Made by a program: the position numbers and the translations under genes. Below the pieces are notes generated by a model that worked only from the letters and a program-made list of their open reading frames with translations, did not search any database and was not told the origin of the DNA. Positions 36,656-46,900 of a stretch of 64,000 nt of DNA are shown here, one piece after another. The DNA is taken from contig NZ_CP036498.1 of NCBI RefSeq assembly GCF_018279705.1, positions 5,793,906 through 5,857,905 on the forward strand. The letters run 5' to 3'. Position 1 is the first letter of the stretch; each line of letters starts with the position of its first letter. The DNA is from Tardiphaga alba. Lineage in GTDB: Bacteria > Pseudomonadota > Alphaproteobacteria > Rhizobiales > Xanthobacteraceae.

Positions 36656-37495
36656 TCAATGATTGTCGCCGAGCAGATGACGCAGGATCGCACCTTCCAG
36701 TGCAGCCTGATCGGCCGCGCCGTGCTTGCGCGGTCGTGCAATATCGACGGAGATATCGTGCGCGATGCGCCCGTCTTCAATGACCAGCACGCGATCCGCG
36801 AGAGCCACGGCTTCCGAGACGTCGTGGGTGACGAGGATCGACGTGAATCCCTGATCGTTCCAAACGCGATCGAGCAGTCCCTGCATCGAGATGCGGGTCA
36901 AGGCATCGAGCGCGCCGAGCGGTTCGTCGAGCGCGAGAACCCGCGGATGGCTGACCAGCGCACGGGCCAGCGCGACACGCTGCTTCTGGCCGCCGGAAAG
37001 CACCGAAGGCCACTGGTCGCGCTTGTCCGCAAGACCGACTTCGCCAAGCGCACGCTCGGCACGCGCTTTGGCATCCGCCTTCTGGCGATCGCGGCCGAGA
37101 CCGACTTCGACATTCGACAGCACGCTGGCCCAGGGCAGCAGGCGCGGCTCCTGGAACATGACGCGGATGTCTTCCGCGCGGGTATCTTCGCTGAAGCTGA
37201 TGGTGCCTGCAGTCGGCTTTTCGAGCCCCGCGATCAGCCGCAACAACGTGCTCTTGCCACAGCCGCTCTGGCCGACGATGGCCACGAACTGGCCGGCGGG
37301 GATATGCAGATCGATGCCACGCAGAACCTCGTTCTGGCCGAACGCCTTGCGCAGGCCACGAATGGTGAGAGCGGAGCCACCGCGCTTCGGCTGCGATCGG
37401 CGCGCCTGGGCAGCAAGTGCCTCCTCGACGCCAGCAGGCGCATCGACGCGCTGGGCTTCCGCATGGCTGAGACGAAGGGATTGCTGAAGGGTCAT
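36656..37495 (-). CDS. ssuB: Sulfonate ABC transporter ATP-binding protein
   Basis: 279 residues of the nitrate/sulfonate/taurine ABC ATPase family. Walker [22 protein letters not shown]-loop with [23 protein letters not shown] typical of SsuB, signature [36 protein letters not shown]. An N-terminal extension of about 40 residues precedes the ABC domain. It powers sulfonate uptake. It lies 24 bases after ssuC and before the flavin reductase on the same strand. Confidence 0.92.
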   Translation of the reverse strand: MTLQQSLRLSHAEAQRVDAPAGVEEALAAQARRSQPKRGGSALTIRGLRKAFGQNEVLRGIDLHIPAGQFVAIVGQSGCGKSTLLRLIAGLEKPTAGTISFSEDTRAEDIRVMFQEPRLLPWASVLSNVEVGLGRDRQKADAKARAERALGEVGLADKRDQWPSVLSGGQKQRVALARALVSHPRVLALDEPLGALDALTRISMQGLLDRVWNDQGFTSILVTHDVSEAVALADRVLVIEDGRIAHDISVDIARPRKHGAADQAALEGAILRHLLGDNH

Positions 37496-37519
37496 GTCAA
37501 ACGCTCGCTTTCGATTCGC

Positions 37520-38326
37520 TCAGTGTTTCTGGAAGGCCGGATGCCAGGACAAGGTCAGTCGCTCGAGCAGTCGCGAAGCGCTGTCGGCGACCTTGCCGAG
37601 CAGGGCGTAGATCAGGATGCTCAGCACCACGACGTCGATCTGCATGAATTCACGCGCCTGCATGGCCATGTAGCCAAGACCCGACGATGCCGCGATGGTC
37701 TCGGCGACGATCAGCGTCAGCCACATGATGCCGAGTGCGAAGCGGACACCGACAAAAATCGACGGCAGCGCGCCGGGGAAGATCACGCGGCGGAACAGCT
37801 CGCCATTCGACATGCCGTAGATGCGGCCCATCTCGATGAGCTGCGGATCGACGGTGCGGATGCCGTGCAACGTATTGATATAGATCGGGAAGAACACGCC
37901 GAGTGCGACCAGGAACAGCTTGGCGGATTCGTCGATGCCGAACCACAGGATGACGAGCGGGATCAGCGCCAGATGCGGCACGTTGCGCACCATCTGCAGC
38001 GTGGTGTCGGTCAGGCTGCTCGATAGTTTCGACAAACCATTGGCCAGGCCGAAGGCGAAGCCGATGCTACCGCCAATCAGGAAGCCGACGGAGGCGCGCC
38101 AGAACGACACCCAGATGTTCTGGGCGAGTTCACCCGATTGCAGCAGTTTCCAGCCCGCGATGGCGACGTCGGACGGCGCCGGCATCACCCGCGACGGCAT
38201 CAGGCCGGTGACGCTGGCGGCCTGCCAGGCGATGAGGATGACCAGCGGAACGATCCACTGGGCGAGACCATCGATACGCGGCAAACGAAGGCTGCGCGCA
38301 CGTGGGAGGATTTCAACGATGCTCAT
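37520..38326 (-). CDS. ssuC: Sulfonate ABC transporter permease
   Basis: 268 residues, about six membrane segments, of the BPD_transp_1 family. The ATPase-contacting EAA loop is EMGRIYGMSNGELFRRVIFPGALPSIF. MPAPSDVAIAGWKLLQSGEL after the first segment is typical of SsuC/TauC permeases. It lies between ssuD and ssuB with short gaps (20 and 24 bases), so it is co-transcribed. The cognate periplasmic SsuA is not in the locus. Confidence 0.92.
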   Translation of the reverse strand: MSIVEILPRARSLRLPRIDGLAQWIVPLVILIAWQAASVTGLMPSRVMPAPSDVAIAGWKLLQSGELAQNIWVSFWRASVGFLIGGSIGFAFGLANGLSKLSSSLTDTTLQMVRNVPHLALIPLVILWFGIDESAKLFLVALGVFFPIYINTLHGIRTVDPQLIEMGRIYGMSNGELFRRVIFPGALPSIFVGVRFALGIMWLTLIVAETIAASSGLGYMAMQAREFMQIDVVVLSILIYALLGKVADSASRLLERLTLSWHPAFQKH

Positions 38327-38346
38327 GATGAGGATACCTGCGAGAC

Positions 38347-39504
38347 TTACGACGCGCTCTGGGCGCGGTGTTCATTGGCGACGATCTCGCCCACCGGCCC
38401 GGTACGGGTGCGGAATGGCGTGACATTGTCGTGCTGCTGCAGCGACAGCAGCGGGAAGACGAGTTCGGCGAAGCGATAGGCTTCCTCGAGATGCGGGTAG
38501 CCGGACATGATGAACGTATCGACGCCGACGTCCTGATATTCCTTGATGCGCGCCGCCACCGTCTTGGGATCGCCAACCAGCGCCGTGCCGGCGCCGCCGC
38601 GCACGAGACCCCCGCCGGCCCACAGGTTCGGGCTGATTTCGAGCTTGTCGCGTCGTCCGCCATGCAGCTGCATCATGCGCTGCTGGCCGACCGAGTCCTG
38701 CCGCGCCAGTGTCTTCTGGGCATTGGCAATGACGTCGTCGGTCACGAACTGAATGAGTTCGTCAGCCGCTTTCCATGCAGCCTCATTCGTCTCGCGCACG
38801 ATGACATGCAAGCGGATGCCGAAGGACAGTTTGCGACCACGCTTCTCGGCGGCCGCTTTGACCCGGGCAATCTTCTCGGCCACCAGCGCCGGCGGCTCGC
38901 CCCAGGTGAGATATTTATCAACCGTATCGACGGCGACATCGATGCCGGCGTCCGAGGACCCACCGAAATAGAGCGGCGGACGCGGCGCCTGCACCGGCGG
39001 GAAGATCAGGCGGCCATCCTCGATGCGGATGTGCTTGCCTTCGACATTCACCGTCTTGCCCGCCAGCAGGTCGCTATAGACGTTGAGGAATTCGCGGGTG
39101 ACGGCGTAACGTTCGTCATGCGGCAGGAAGATGCCGTCGCCCTTGTTTTCGACGGGATCACCTCCGGTGACGACATTGATCAACAGCCGGCCATTGGTGA
39201 CGCGGTCCAGCGTAGCGGTCATGCGCGCGGCAACGGTCGGCGATTGCAGGCCGGGCCTAACCGCCACAAGGTAACGCAGGCGCTCCGTCCACGGCGCCAC
39301 CGCTGAGGCGACAACCCAGGAATCCTCGCAGCTGCGCCCGGTCGGAAGCAGCACGCCGTAATAGCCGAGTTGATCGGCGGCCTGCGCGATCTGCCGGAGA
39401 TATTTGAAATCGATCTCGCGTGCGCCCTGCGTCGAGGCCAGGTATCGCCCGTCGCCATGCGTCGGCAGAAACCACAGGACGTTGGCTGGTGATGGATTGC
39501 TCAT
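38347..39504 (-). CDS. ssuD: FMNH2-dependent alkanesulfonate monooxygenase
   Basis: 385 residues, close to the 381 of the E. coli enzyme. It opens [15 protein letters not shown] and has [30 protein letters not shown], the flavin-binding region of SsuD, plus [32 protein letters not shown] near the C-terminus. It desulfonates C2 and longer alkanesulfonates to aldehyde and sulfite using O2 and reduced FMN. It is the first gene of the operon ssuD-ssuC-ssuB-flavin reductase; the operon promoter should lie in the gap upstream. The start at 39504 ([11 protein letters not shown]) is preferred to the frame extending to 39606. Confidence 0.93.
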   Translation of the reverse strand: MSNPSPANVLWFLPTHGDGRYLASTQGAREIDFKYLRQIAQAADQLGYYGVLLPTGRSCEDSWVVASAVAPWTERLRYLVAVRPGLQSPTVAARMTATLDRVTNGRLLINVVTGGDPVENKGDGIFLPHDERYAVTREFLNVYSDLLAGKTVNVEGKHIRIEDGRLIFPPVQAPRPPLYFGGSSDAGIDVAVDTVDKYLTWGEPPALVAEKIARVKAAAEKRGRKLSFGIRLHVIVRETNEAAWKAADELIQFVTDDVIANAQKTLARQDSVGQQRMMQLHGGRRDKLEISPNLWAGGGLVRGGAGTALVGDPKTVAARIKEYQDVGVDTFIMSGYPHLEEAYRFAELVFPLLSLQQHDNVTPFRTRTGPVGEIVANEHRAQSAS

Positions 39505-39888
39505 GAAGGGATCGTCCCCGGTCTCGCAGCGATGTCTGTTGCTGCAGGATGATGGGGAGACGCTCCGGGAGTGTCGAGAGGCCGGAGAAAATAGCGATGC
39601 ACGCACTGCGACTTACATCAATGACGCCGGGTTCCTTTCAATATCGGCGCCAAATCCAGCGCATTTTTCTCCACCCCGGAGGGGCCTTCAGCATGGGACG
39701 ACACCGACGCGCCGATCTGCCCTTCGCGACATCCCCCAACGCAGCGCGGACCCTCGGCCGCCATTTTGACGATCTGTTAATGACGTCTGGACGGCATGCC
39801 GGGCGAGGCTGCGTCATATACGTAAATACCGCTCTTTCTGCGCGGGATTTAACCAATATTAGAGTGCGGTTTGCGACTGTCGGCCACC
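39505..39888. promoter_or_regulatory. Divergent intergenic region between ssuD and the GGDEF-EAL gene
   Basis: About 385 bases with no convincing gene. The part next to the GGDEF-EAL gene (39820-39875) is AT-rich (GTCATATACGTAAATACCG; TTTAACCAATATTAGAG) and likely holds its promoter. A small CCCCGGAGGGG hairpin is near 39676. No sulfur-regulator site could be recognised by eye. Confidence 0.4.
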
Positions 39889-41742
39889 ATGCAGAATGCA
39901 TCCGACCCAGATCTGACGCTTCCCCTCAAGGACAGTGCTTCGCCTCCCGCGACCTCCAGGACAGTCGCGCCCGTCGTTCGCATGGACGCCTATGCCGAAT
40001 TGCAGATGCTGCGCGAGATCATGCGTATGCTGCCGTCTGCTGTCACCGTACAGGACGAGCACGGCGATTTCCTTCTGGTCAACGACGCCGCCGCAGCGCA
40101 ATTCAACACCACACCTGACGGGTTTCTGAGCGTTACGACCGATGCCGACTTTCTCGGCCAGGCACTGACCCATCGTCGCGCGACTGCGCTGAACCTGATG
40201 CGGTCCGGCCGCACGGCTGTGTTCGAAGAGCGCGTCAATTCCGACCTGGACAAGCGGGTCTATCTGACGACGCATCGGCCGGTGCAGATCGGCGAGCGCA
40301 GCCTGCTGCTCTCGAGCGCAAGCGATGTCAGCCGGCAGAAGGCGGTCGAGGAAGAGCTGTTTCGCCGTGCCTATTACGATGAGCTGACCGAGCTGCCGAC
40401 CCGCAGAGTCATCGAGAAGCATGTCACCGACCTCATTGCCGAAGACAGCAGTTGCCCGGAAGGCGGCTATGGCCACTTTGCGCTGGCCTTCCTCGACATC
40501 GACAATTTCAAGCATATCAACGACTATTACGGCCACGCGATCGGCGACGCGCTGCTTGTGCAGTTCGCAAAGCGGCTCGGCCTCGAATTGCGCGCGAGCG
40601 ACATGCTGTCGCGCATCTCCGGCGACGAATTCCTGCTGCTGCTGAACCCGATCCAGAGCCAGCACGAAGTCGCGGACTATCTGGAGCGCCTGGTGCAGCG
40701 CCTGCGCGCGCCGTTTTTCATCGACGGGTCCGAAGTCTTCGCCACCGCCTCCATCGGTGTCAGCCTCTATCCCGAGCACGGCCGCAGCTACGACCCGCTG
40801 CATCAGAACGCCGACATCGCGATGTATCAGGTCAAGAACGACACCAAGGGCGCTGCGGTGTTTTTCGATGCCAGCATGGAGAGCGAGGCGCTGGCACGGA
40901 TGGCGACCGAACAGGCGCTGCGGCTGGCGATCCTCGACAAGCGGTTCTGCTGCGCCTTTCAGCCGAAAGTCGATATTCGCACCAAGGAGATCCAGGGGAT
41001 CGAAGCGCTGGTGCGCTTGCGCGACGACAATGGCGTGATCCAGGCGCCCGGCGCCTTCATCAATCTCGCGGTCGAGCTCGGCCTGATCGACGAACTGACC
41101 CATCTCGTGCTTGCCGAGATCATGAAATCGATCGACCTGATCGACGAGGCTTTCGGGGCTGGCGCAACCATCAGCATCAATGTGGCCGCCAAGCAGGCCG
41201 GCAATGCCGAATTCATGCATTCCTTTGCCAAGGCGCTGCAGGACACCGGCTGTCCGACGCGTTTCATGGTCGAGGTGACCGAAGACGCCTTCCTCGCGAA
41301 AACGCATTTCCAGGACGACATCATGCCGATGCTACGGGAGATCGGCGTCGGCGTCTCAATCGACGATTTCGGCGTCGGCTATTCGTCGCTGTCGGCTCTG
41401 GCGGACATCACCGCCGATGAGATCAAGATCGACCGCTCCTTCATCACGGACATTCACAAGCGTCCGCGCAGCCAAGGTATTCTTCGGGCCATCGAATCGC
41501 TGAGCGAAGCGCTGGGCATGAAGGTCATCGCCGAAGGCGTCGAGACATTCGAGGAGCTGGCCTATCTGCAGGCGGCAACCAAGATCCGCTACGCGCAGGG
41601 CTATTATTTCTCCAAGCCGATCTTCCTGGACGACCTGCAGCCGCAGGCGCGGATCAGCAGCGACGTCCGCAGCGAGAGCGAGGCACGACCGACCGACAAT
41701 GCCCGACCCGCTTATTCGCGGGCAGGCGGACGCGGATACTAA
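39889..41742 (+). CDS. PAS-GGDEF-EAL c-di-GMP turnover protein
   Basis: 617 residues, no membrane segment. PAS-like domain at about 40-145 (LREIMRMLPSAVTVQDEHGDFLLVNDAAA); GGDEF domain at about 155-320 with the signature changed to SGDEF (RISGDEFLLLL); EAL domain at about 340-590. All usual phosphodiesterase residues are visible in EAL: GIEALVRL, ISINVAAKQ, MVEVTEDAF, SIDDFGVGYSS, EIKIDRSF, VIAEGVET, YAQGYYFS. It therefore looks like an active c-di-GMP phosphodiesterase whose GGDEF part may be regulatory or weakly active. It could set the c-di-GMP level read by the nearby adhesin system, but it lacks the LapD membrane architecture. The ATG at 39889 is preferred to a TTG at 39871. Confidence 0.92.
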   Translation: MQNASDPDLTLPLKDSASPPATSRTVAPVVRMDAYAELQMLREIMRMLPSAVTVQDEHGDFLLVNDAAAAQFNTTPDGFLSVTTDADFLGQALTHRRATALNLMRSGRTAVFEERVNSDLDKRVYLTTHRPVQIGERSLLLSSASDVSRQKAVEEELFRRAYYDELTELPTRRVIEKHVTDLIAEDSSCPEGGYGHFALAFLDIDNFKHINDYYGHAIGDALLVQFAKRLGLELRASDMLSRISGDEFLLLLNPIQSQHEVADYLERLVQRLRAPFFIDGSEVFATASIGVSLYPEHGRSYDPLHQNADIAMYQVKNDTKGAAVFFDASMESEALARMATEQALRLAILDKRFCCAFQPKVDIRTKEIQGIEALVRLRDDNGVIQAPGAFINLAVELGLIDELTHLVLAEIMKSIDLIDEAFGAGATISINVAAKQAGNAEFMHSFAKALQDTGCPTRFMVEVTEDAFLAKTHFQDDIMPMLREIGVGVSIDDFGVGYSSLSALADITADEIKIDRSFITDIHKRPRSQGILRAIESLSEALGMKVIAEGVETFEELAYLQAATKIRYAQGYYFSKPIFLDDLQPQARISSDVRSESEARPTDNARPAYSRAGGRGY

Positions 41743-41884
41743 GGCATCTCCGGCCGATTTGCGGTTAGCAGCGCCGCTTCGGACTCTTTCGCTGCGACAG
41801 ATGCATCAGGGCATTGTCACGCGGCCGGCGCATCCCATCTGTTAAGGGATTGGAAACCATAACCCTACCCGCCTTGAGAGACCC

Positions 41885-42289
41885 ATGCCCATCCTGCCGC
41901 TGCTGCTCAATATTCTCTGGATCGTGTTCGGTGGTCTCTGGATGGCGGCAGGCTGGGTGCTGGCCGCGGTTCTCATGGCGATCACCATAGTCGGCCTGCC
42001 GTGGGCGCGTGCCGCCTTCAATATCGCCGCCTATACGCTGCTGCCTTTCGGCCAGCGTGCCGTGCGGCGCGAACTCGTGACCGGCCGCGAGGATTTCGGC
42101 ACCGGCATATTCGGCCTGCTCGGCAATGTGATCTGGCTGGTGCTTGCCGGCTGGTGGCTTGCGCTCGCGCATCTCGTCACGGCGCTGGGCCTCGCGATCA
42201 CGATCGTCGGCATTCCCTTTGCCTGGGCGCATCTCAAGCTCGCCGGCATCGCACTTTGGCCGATCGGCCGCGCGATTGTGCCAGCTTGA
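41885..42289 (+). CDS. yccF: YccF domain inner-membrane protein
   Basis: 134 residues with two similar halves, each a hydrophobic stretch followed by TIVG[LI]P and a WA.A..[KR] segment (LMAITIVGLPWARAAFNIA; GLAITIVGIPFAWAHLKLAGIALWPIG). This is the duplicated YccF domain. An inner-membrane protein of unknown function. Single gene between the GGDEF-EAL and deacetylase genes, 142 bases after the former. Confidence 0.87.
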   Translation: MPILPLLLNILWIVFGGLWMAAGWVLAAVLMAITIVGLPWARAAFNIAAYTLLPFGQRAVRRELVTGREDFGTGIFGLLGNVIWLVLAGWWLALAHLVTALGLAITIVGIPFAWAHLKLAGIALWPIGRAIVPA

Positions 42290-42404
42290 CGCATATAGCG
42301 TTGAATAAAGACGAATTTTCCAGCCCTGCGTGCGTCGCGCTCACGCTCGGTTAACTATTCCGCTCAATGGTGGATCGAGGTGAGCCTCGGGCGCCGGAGT
42401 GGAT

Positions 42405-43472
42405 ATGCGTAAACTTCCTTTCTTGTTTGTTGCTGGTGCGGTGACGGCGGTCGTCGCTGCGGGCGCGGGTGCCTGGCATGTGTTCGGCCCCGGCGATGTT
42501 CAGGCCGACGCCAAGGCCAAGAACACCAAAGGCGAGCTGACCACCGCCTCCATCGATACACGCTGGCCCAAGCCGGCATCCAATGCGCCGGCCGAACCCG
42601 CACCGCGCCCGCAGCCTGTCGCAGCGGCACCGAGCGCCGCGCCGATGCAGGCGCAGCCTGTCGCCGAGAAGCGCCAGGCCTATGTGAAGCCGGCCTGCAA
42701 CAATCCGAACGCTCTCGGCGTATCGCGCACGGTCCAGATCGATACCACCGGCGGCCCCGGCCTCGGCATGTCGCAATATCGCGACTACGATTTCCTGCAG
42801 CCCGGCGAAGTCGTCCTCACCTTCGACGACGGCCCGTGGCCGGTGACGACGCCGGCGGTGCTGAATGCGCTCGCCGCGCAATGCGTGCAGGCCGTGTTCT
42901 TCCCCATCGGCAAACATTCGACCTGGCATCCCGCCGTGTTGAAGCAGGTGCTCGCGGCCGGTCATTCGGTCGGCACCCACACCTGGTCGCACCAGAACTT
43001 AGCGAGCAAGACGCCGCAGGAAGCCAAGGACGAGATCGAGCGCGGCATCAGCGCCATCACGCTGATGGCCGGCCAGCCGCTGTCGCCGTTCTTCCGCTTC
43101 CCGCAGCTACGCCAGAATGCGGAGCTGAAGGCCTATCTCGCCGAGCGCAACATCGCCGCCTTCTCGATCGACATCGACTCCGAAGACTTCCGCATCCACA
43201 AGGCGGACAAGCTGGTCGCGTCGATGATGGAAAAGCTGAAGAAGAAGGGCAAAGGCATTCTCCTGATGCACGACCTGCACAAGTGGTCGGCGGCGGCCGT
43301 GCCCGATCTGCTCGCCCAGCTGAAGGCCGGTGGCTACAAGATCGTGCATATCCGCGCCAAGGACACGCTGTCGACCTTGCCGCAATATGATGCCGCTATC
43401 GCCGCCGAGCTGCAGCCGGTGCGCACCAGCAATGCCCGCCCCATCTCAAGCGTGATTCAGACGGTCGATTGA
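42405..43472 (+). CDS. Exported polysaccharide deacetylase (NodB homology domain)
   Basis: About 355 residues. An N-terminal signal/anchor ([25 protein letters not shown]) is followed by a Pro/Ala-rich linker (about 40-100), then a NodB domain. Motif 1 is TFDDGPWP (catalytic Asp plus metal Asp), motif 2 is [12 protein letters not shown] (two metal His), motif 3 FFRFPQLR, and a late [11 protein letters not shown]. It should remove N- or O-acetyl groups from a surface polysaccharide or peptidoglycan in the periplasm. GGAG precedes the ATG at 42405 by about six bases; a GTG at 42399 is possible. A terminator follows at 43495. Confidence 0.9.
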   Translation: MRKLPFLFVAGAVTAVVAAGAGAWHVFGPGDVQADAKAKNTKGELTTASIDTRWPKPASNAPAEPAPRPQPVAAAPSAAPMQAQPVAEKRQAYVKPACNNPNALGVSRTVQIDTTGGPGLGMSQYRDYDFLQPGEVVLTFDDGPWPVTTPAVLNALAAQCVQAVFFPIGKHSTWHPAVLKQVLAAGHSVGTHTWSHQNLASKTPQEAKDEIERGISAITLMAGQPLSPFFRFPQLRQNAELKAYLAERNIAAFSIDIDSEDFRIHKADKLVASMMEKLKKKGKGILLMHDLHKWSAAAVPDLLAQLKAGGYKIVHIRAKDTLSTLPQYDAAIAAELQPVRTSNARPISSVIQTVD

Positions 43473-43494
43473 GCGGCGATCTAAAATCGAAAGC

Positions 43495-43522
43495 AAATGG
43501 CGCCGCGAGGCGCCATTTTTGT
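43495..43522 (+). terminator. Rho-independent terminator after the deacetylase gene
   Basis: AAATGGCGCC and GGCGCCATTT form a perfect 10-bp stem with a GCGA loop, followed by a T-rich tract, 23 bases after the stop codon. Confidence 0.9.
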
Positions 43523-43728
43523 TTGATGAGGTGCGATTTGACTGCGGCGGACTGGATGGCGGGGACTGGACCTCCGTTTCGGGACGCAATTTCAAAAATC
43601 CCGATCTGTTGCCCGCGTCGTGAAAGCGCTCCGGCCGGCCCATTTGGCCGTTTCTGACCGGAAATTCGAGAATGACCGCCAGCCCACCCGTTGCCGCCGC
43701 CCGACCAATCGGCTAAATCACGGGCACT

Positions 43729-43805
43729 GCACCCGTAGCTCAGCTGGATAGAGCGTTGCCCTCCGAAGGCAAAGGTCACACGTTCGAATCGTGTCGGGTG
43801 CGCCA
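43729..43805 (+). tRNA. tRNA-Arg (anticodon CCG)
   Basis: A 77-base cloverleaf: acceptor arm GCACCCG/CGGGTGC, D arm GCTC..GAGC, anticodon stem TTGCC/GGCAA with loop CTCCGAA (anticodon CCG at 43763-43765), T arm ACACG-TTCGAAT-CGTGT, discriminator G and an encoded CCA end. It reads CGG codons. No integrase or attachment-site duplication is seen nearby, so it does not mark an island here. Confidence 0.96.
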
Positions 43806-43902
43806 TTCCCCACCTTCATCGAACTGTCACCCGTCCCGCCTTCATCCGGCCTCATGAGGCCGCGATATCGGAGGAATTGCGGATGACGGGAGCGATGCGG
43901 GC

Positions 43903-46900
43903 ATGCGGTTTGGCCGGATTTTTGTTGTCACCTTTGGCGTTGTTCTGAGCCTTTCAGTCTTCAACCCGATAACGCCGGTCCAAGCCGGACAACAGGAGAT
44001 GGTCGCGCTGATGCAGCGGATCACGGCTCTCGCCAAAGAGGGCCGCTATGCCGATGCGATTCCGCTGGCCCGCAAGCTGACGACCGAGGCGGAGAAAACG
44101 ACGGGCCGCCAATCGCCCCTTACCGCAACCACCTATGTCGTCCTCGCTCAATCGCTGCAGGCCCAAGGCGAGCTGACGGAGGCTGAAGCGACCTTGCGCA
44201 AGGCTCTCGCCATTCGCGAGAAGGCGCTTGGTCAAACGCATGCCGATGTCGCCGCCGTGCTCGGTCCGCTTGGCCAGATCGCTTTTGCCCGCGACCGCCT
44301 GGCGGACGCCGAGCAGTTTGCGCAGCGTGCCGTCGCCATCCATGAACGCACATCCGGCCCCGACAATGTCGCAACTGCGCTGGCGCGCATGCAGCTCGGC
44401 AATGTCAGACACCGACAATTGCGAGAGGACGATGCGGAGGACATCTTCAGCCGCGCGTTGAAGAGCTTCCGCGCTGCGGGCGCTCAGGCCGAGATCATGG
44501 TGCCCGTCGCACTCAACAATCTGGCCGAGGTCGCGAAGGCACGCGGCCGGCTGCAGATCGCCGATGACAATTTTCGCGAAGCCCTGACGCTGCAGGAAAA
44601 ACTATATGGCCGCGAGCATCTGCAAGTCGCGTCCACCCTCAACAATCTCGGTGAACTCAGGCGCATGCAAGGCCGCTTCTCGGAGGCCGAAGATCTCGCG
44701 CGGCGGGCACTCACGATTCGCGAGACCGCACTTGGCCCCGATCATGCCGATGTCGCCGCCAGCCTCAACAATCTGGCCATCATCTTCACGCGCCAGGGTC
44801 GCGCCAGCGAAGCCGACACGCTACTGACGCGCGCTTTGGCGATTCAACAAAAGGCATTCGGTCCCGACCATCCCAATGTCGCCATCGCCCTGAATAATCT
44901 TGCCGACGCCAAGTCTGCCGCAGGCCAGAAAAAGGATGCCGAAACGCTGTTCCGCCGCTCGCTCGCCATTCGCGAAAAGAGCGCCGGCCGTGACCATCTC
45001 GATACGGCCATTGCCATCGACAATCTGGTCACCTTGCTTGTCGATGACAATCGCCCTGCTGAAGCCGAGCCGCTGGCGCGTCGCTCCCTTGCGATCCGGG
45101 AAGCCGCGCTCGGCCCGCGCCATCCTGGCGTCGCCAACAGCCTGAACAATCTCGCCGTCGTTCTCGATACGATCGGCAACGCCTATGACGCCGAACCGCT
45201 GCTGAAGCGCGCACTCGAGATCCGGCGCAACGCGCTCGGCGAGACGCATCCGGACGTCGCCAACAGCTACAACAATCTCGGCGGCCACTATCTCGATATC
45301 AGGGACTGGCAGCAGGCCCATGATTCCTACACGCGCGCGACGGCGATCCTGACTGCGCGCAATGCCAGCGACACCGACGGCGACAATCTCACTTTCAAGG
45401 ACAACACCAATCCGTTCCCCGGCGCCATCGTGGCGGCCTATCAACTCGCTGACACCGCACCCGATCAGCGGGCGACCTTGCAGGCCCAAGCTTTTGAGGC
45501 CGCGCAACGGATTGGCGATGAGCAGGCTGCCAAGGCCATTGCCGGCATGTCCGCCCGCGTGGCTGCCGGCGGCGGTGAGCTGTCCGCGCAGGTGCGACAA
45601 CGCCAGGATCTCGCCGACCAGGCGCTCGCCACCGACCGTCTGCTGATCTCGGCCATCTCGCAGCCAGCGTCGGCGCGAAACGCCCAGACCGAGCAGGCCA
45701 TTCGTGCGCGCGCCGGCAGCATCGCGGCTGAGATCAAGGAGCTGGACCGAACCATCGCAGCGAAATTCCCGGACTATGCGACCCTTGTGACCCGTAGCCC
45801 CGTGTCCCTGACCGATGTCCAGCAGCAACTCGGGCCGAAAGAAGCACTGCTGCTGTTCTCGACCACCGAGCGCTACACATTTGTCTGGACAATTACGCGC
45901 TCGGCCATCCGCTGGCATGCCGCGCCACTTGGAACGAAGCAGCTCACCGAAACCGTCCGCATCCTGCGTTGCGGGTTGGATGATGAAGCCTGGCTCGGCG
46001 CAAATGACTGCGCGCAGAAGTATGGGCTTACACGGCCGCCGTCGGGCGGGCAGCTGCCATTCGACCCACAGCGCGCCTATGGCCTGTATCAGGCGTTGCT
46101 GGCGCCCGCTGCCGCTGAGATCGACGGCAAAGAGTTGATCCTGGTCCCCTCCGGTCCGCTGGCGACCCTGCCGTTTCAAGTGCTGCTGACTGAGAAGCCC
46201 CCGGCAACGAACATCGATCTTGCCCAGGCCCCATGGCTGGCCAAGCGCTTTGCGTCCACAGTGCTGCCCTCGGTTTCCAGCCTCAAGGCGCTGCGTCAGG
46301 TGGCCCAGGGCAGCAAGGCGAAGAAGCCGTTTGTCGGCTTTGGAAATCCGCTGCTGACCGGCAATTCCGTCAGCACGAGCGACATCGACCGCGCGAAGCT
46401 GGCGCGCCAGTTTCAGAACTGCACCGCGATCATGGAAGCGCGCCGCGACCAGATTGCGCAGCGCAATGTCACATCGACGGTCGCGCTCGCCGGCGGCACC
46501 GCGGATGTGGAGCAACTCAAGCGTCTGGCTCCACTGCCCGAAACCGCCATCGAACTCTGCGCAGTGGCAGAGCGTTTTTCGCCGGTTCGCGGCGACGTCT
46601 ATCTCGCCAATGCCGCAACCGAGGCAAATATCAAGTCGATGAGCGACGCCGGTCAGCTCGCGCAATATCGCGTGCTGCATTTTGCGACCCATGGCGCGCT
46701 ATCCGGTCAGGTGCGCGGCGCCATCGAGCCTGGCCTGATCATGACGCCTCCGGCGCAGGCCTCACGCAACGACGACGGCTATTTGTCGTCGTCGGATATT
46801 TCGGCACTGAAACTGGATGCGGATTGGGTGGTGCTGTCCGCTTGCAATACGGCCGGCGGCGAAAAGGCTGAAGCCGAAGCCTTTTCGGGCCTGGCCCGCG

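Noticed and set aside
39859..41307. 482-codon minus-strand ORF opposite the GGDEF-EAL gene
   Set aside because: Shadow of a clear enzyme gene; no domain seen.
43729..43805. tRNA-Arg as attachment site of a genomic island
   Set aside because: No integrase, no duplicated tRNA 3' end and no composition change were found within the window.
44821..46692. 623-codon minus-strand ORF opposite the TPR-CHAT gene
   Set aside because: Antisense to a well-supported protein; repetitive TPR coding DNA yields an open mirror frame.
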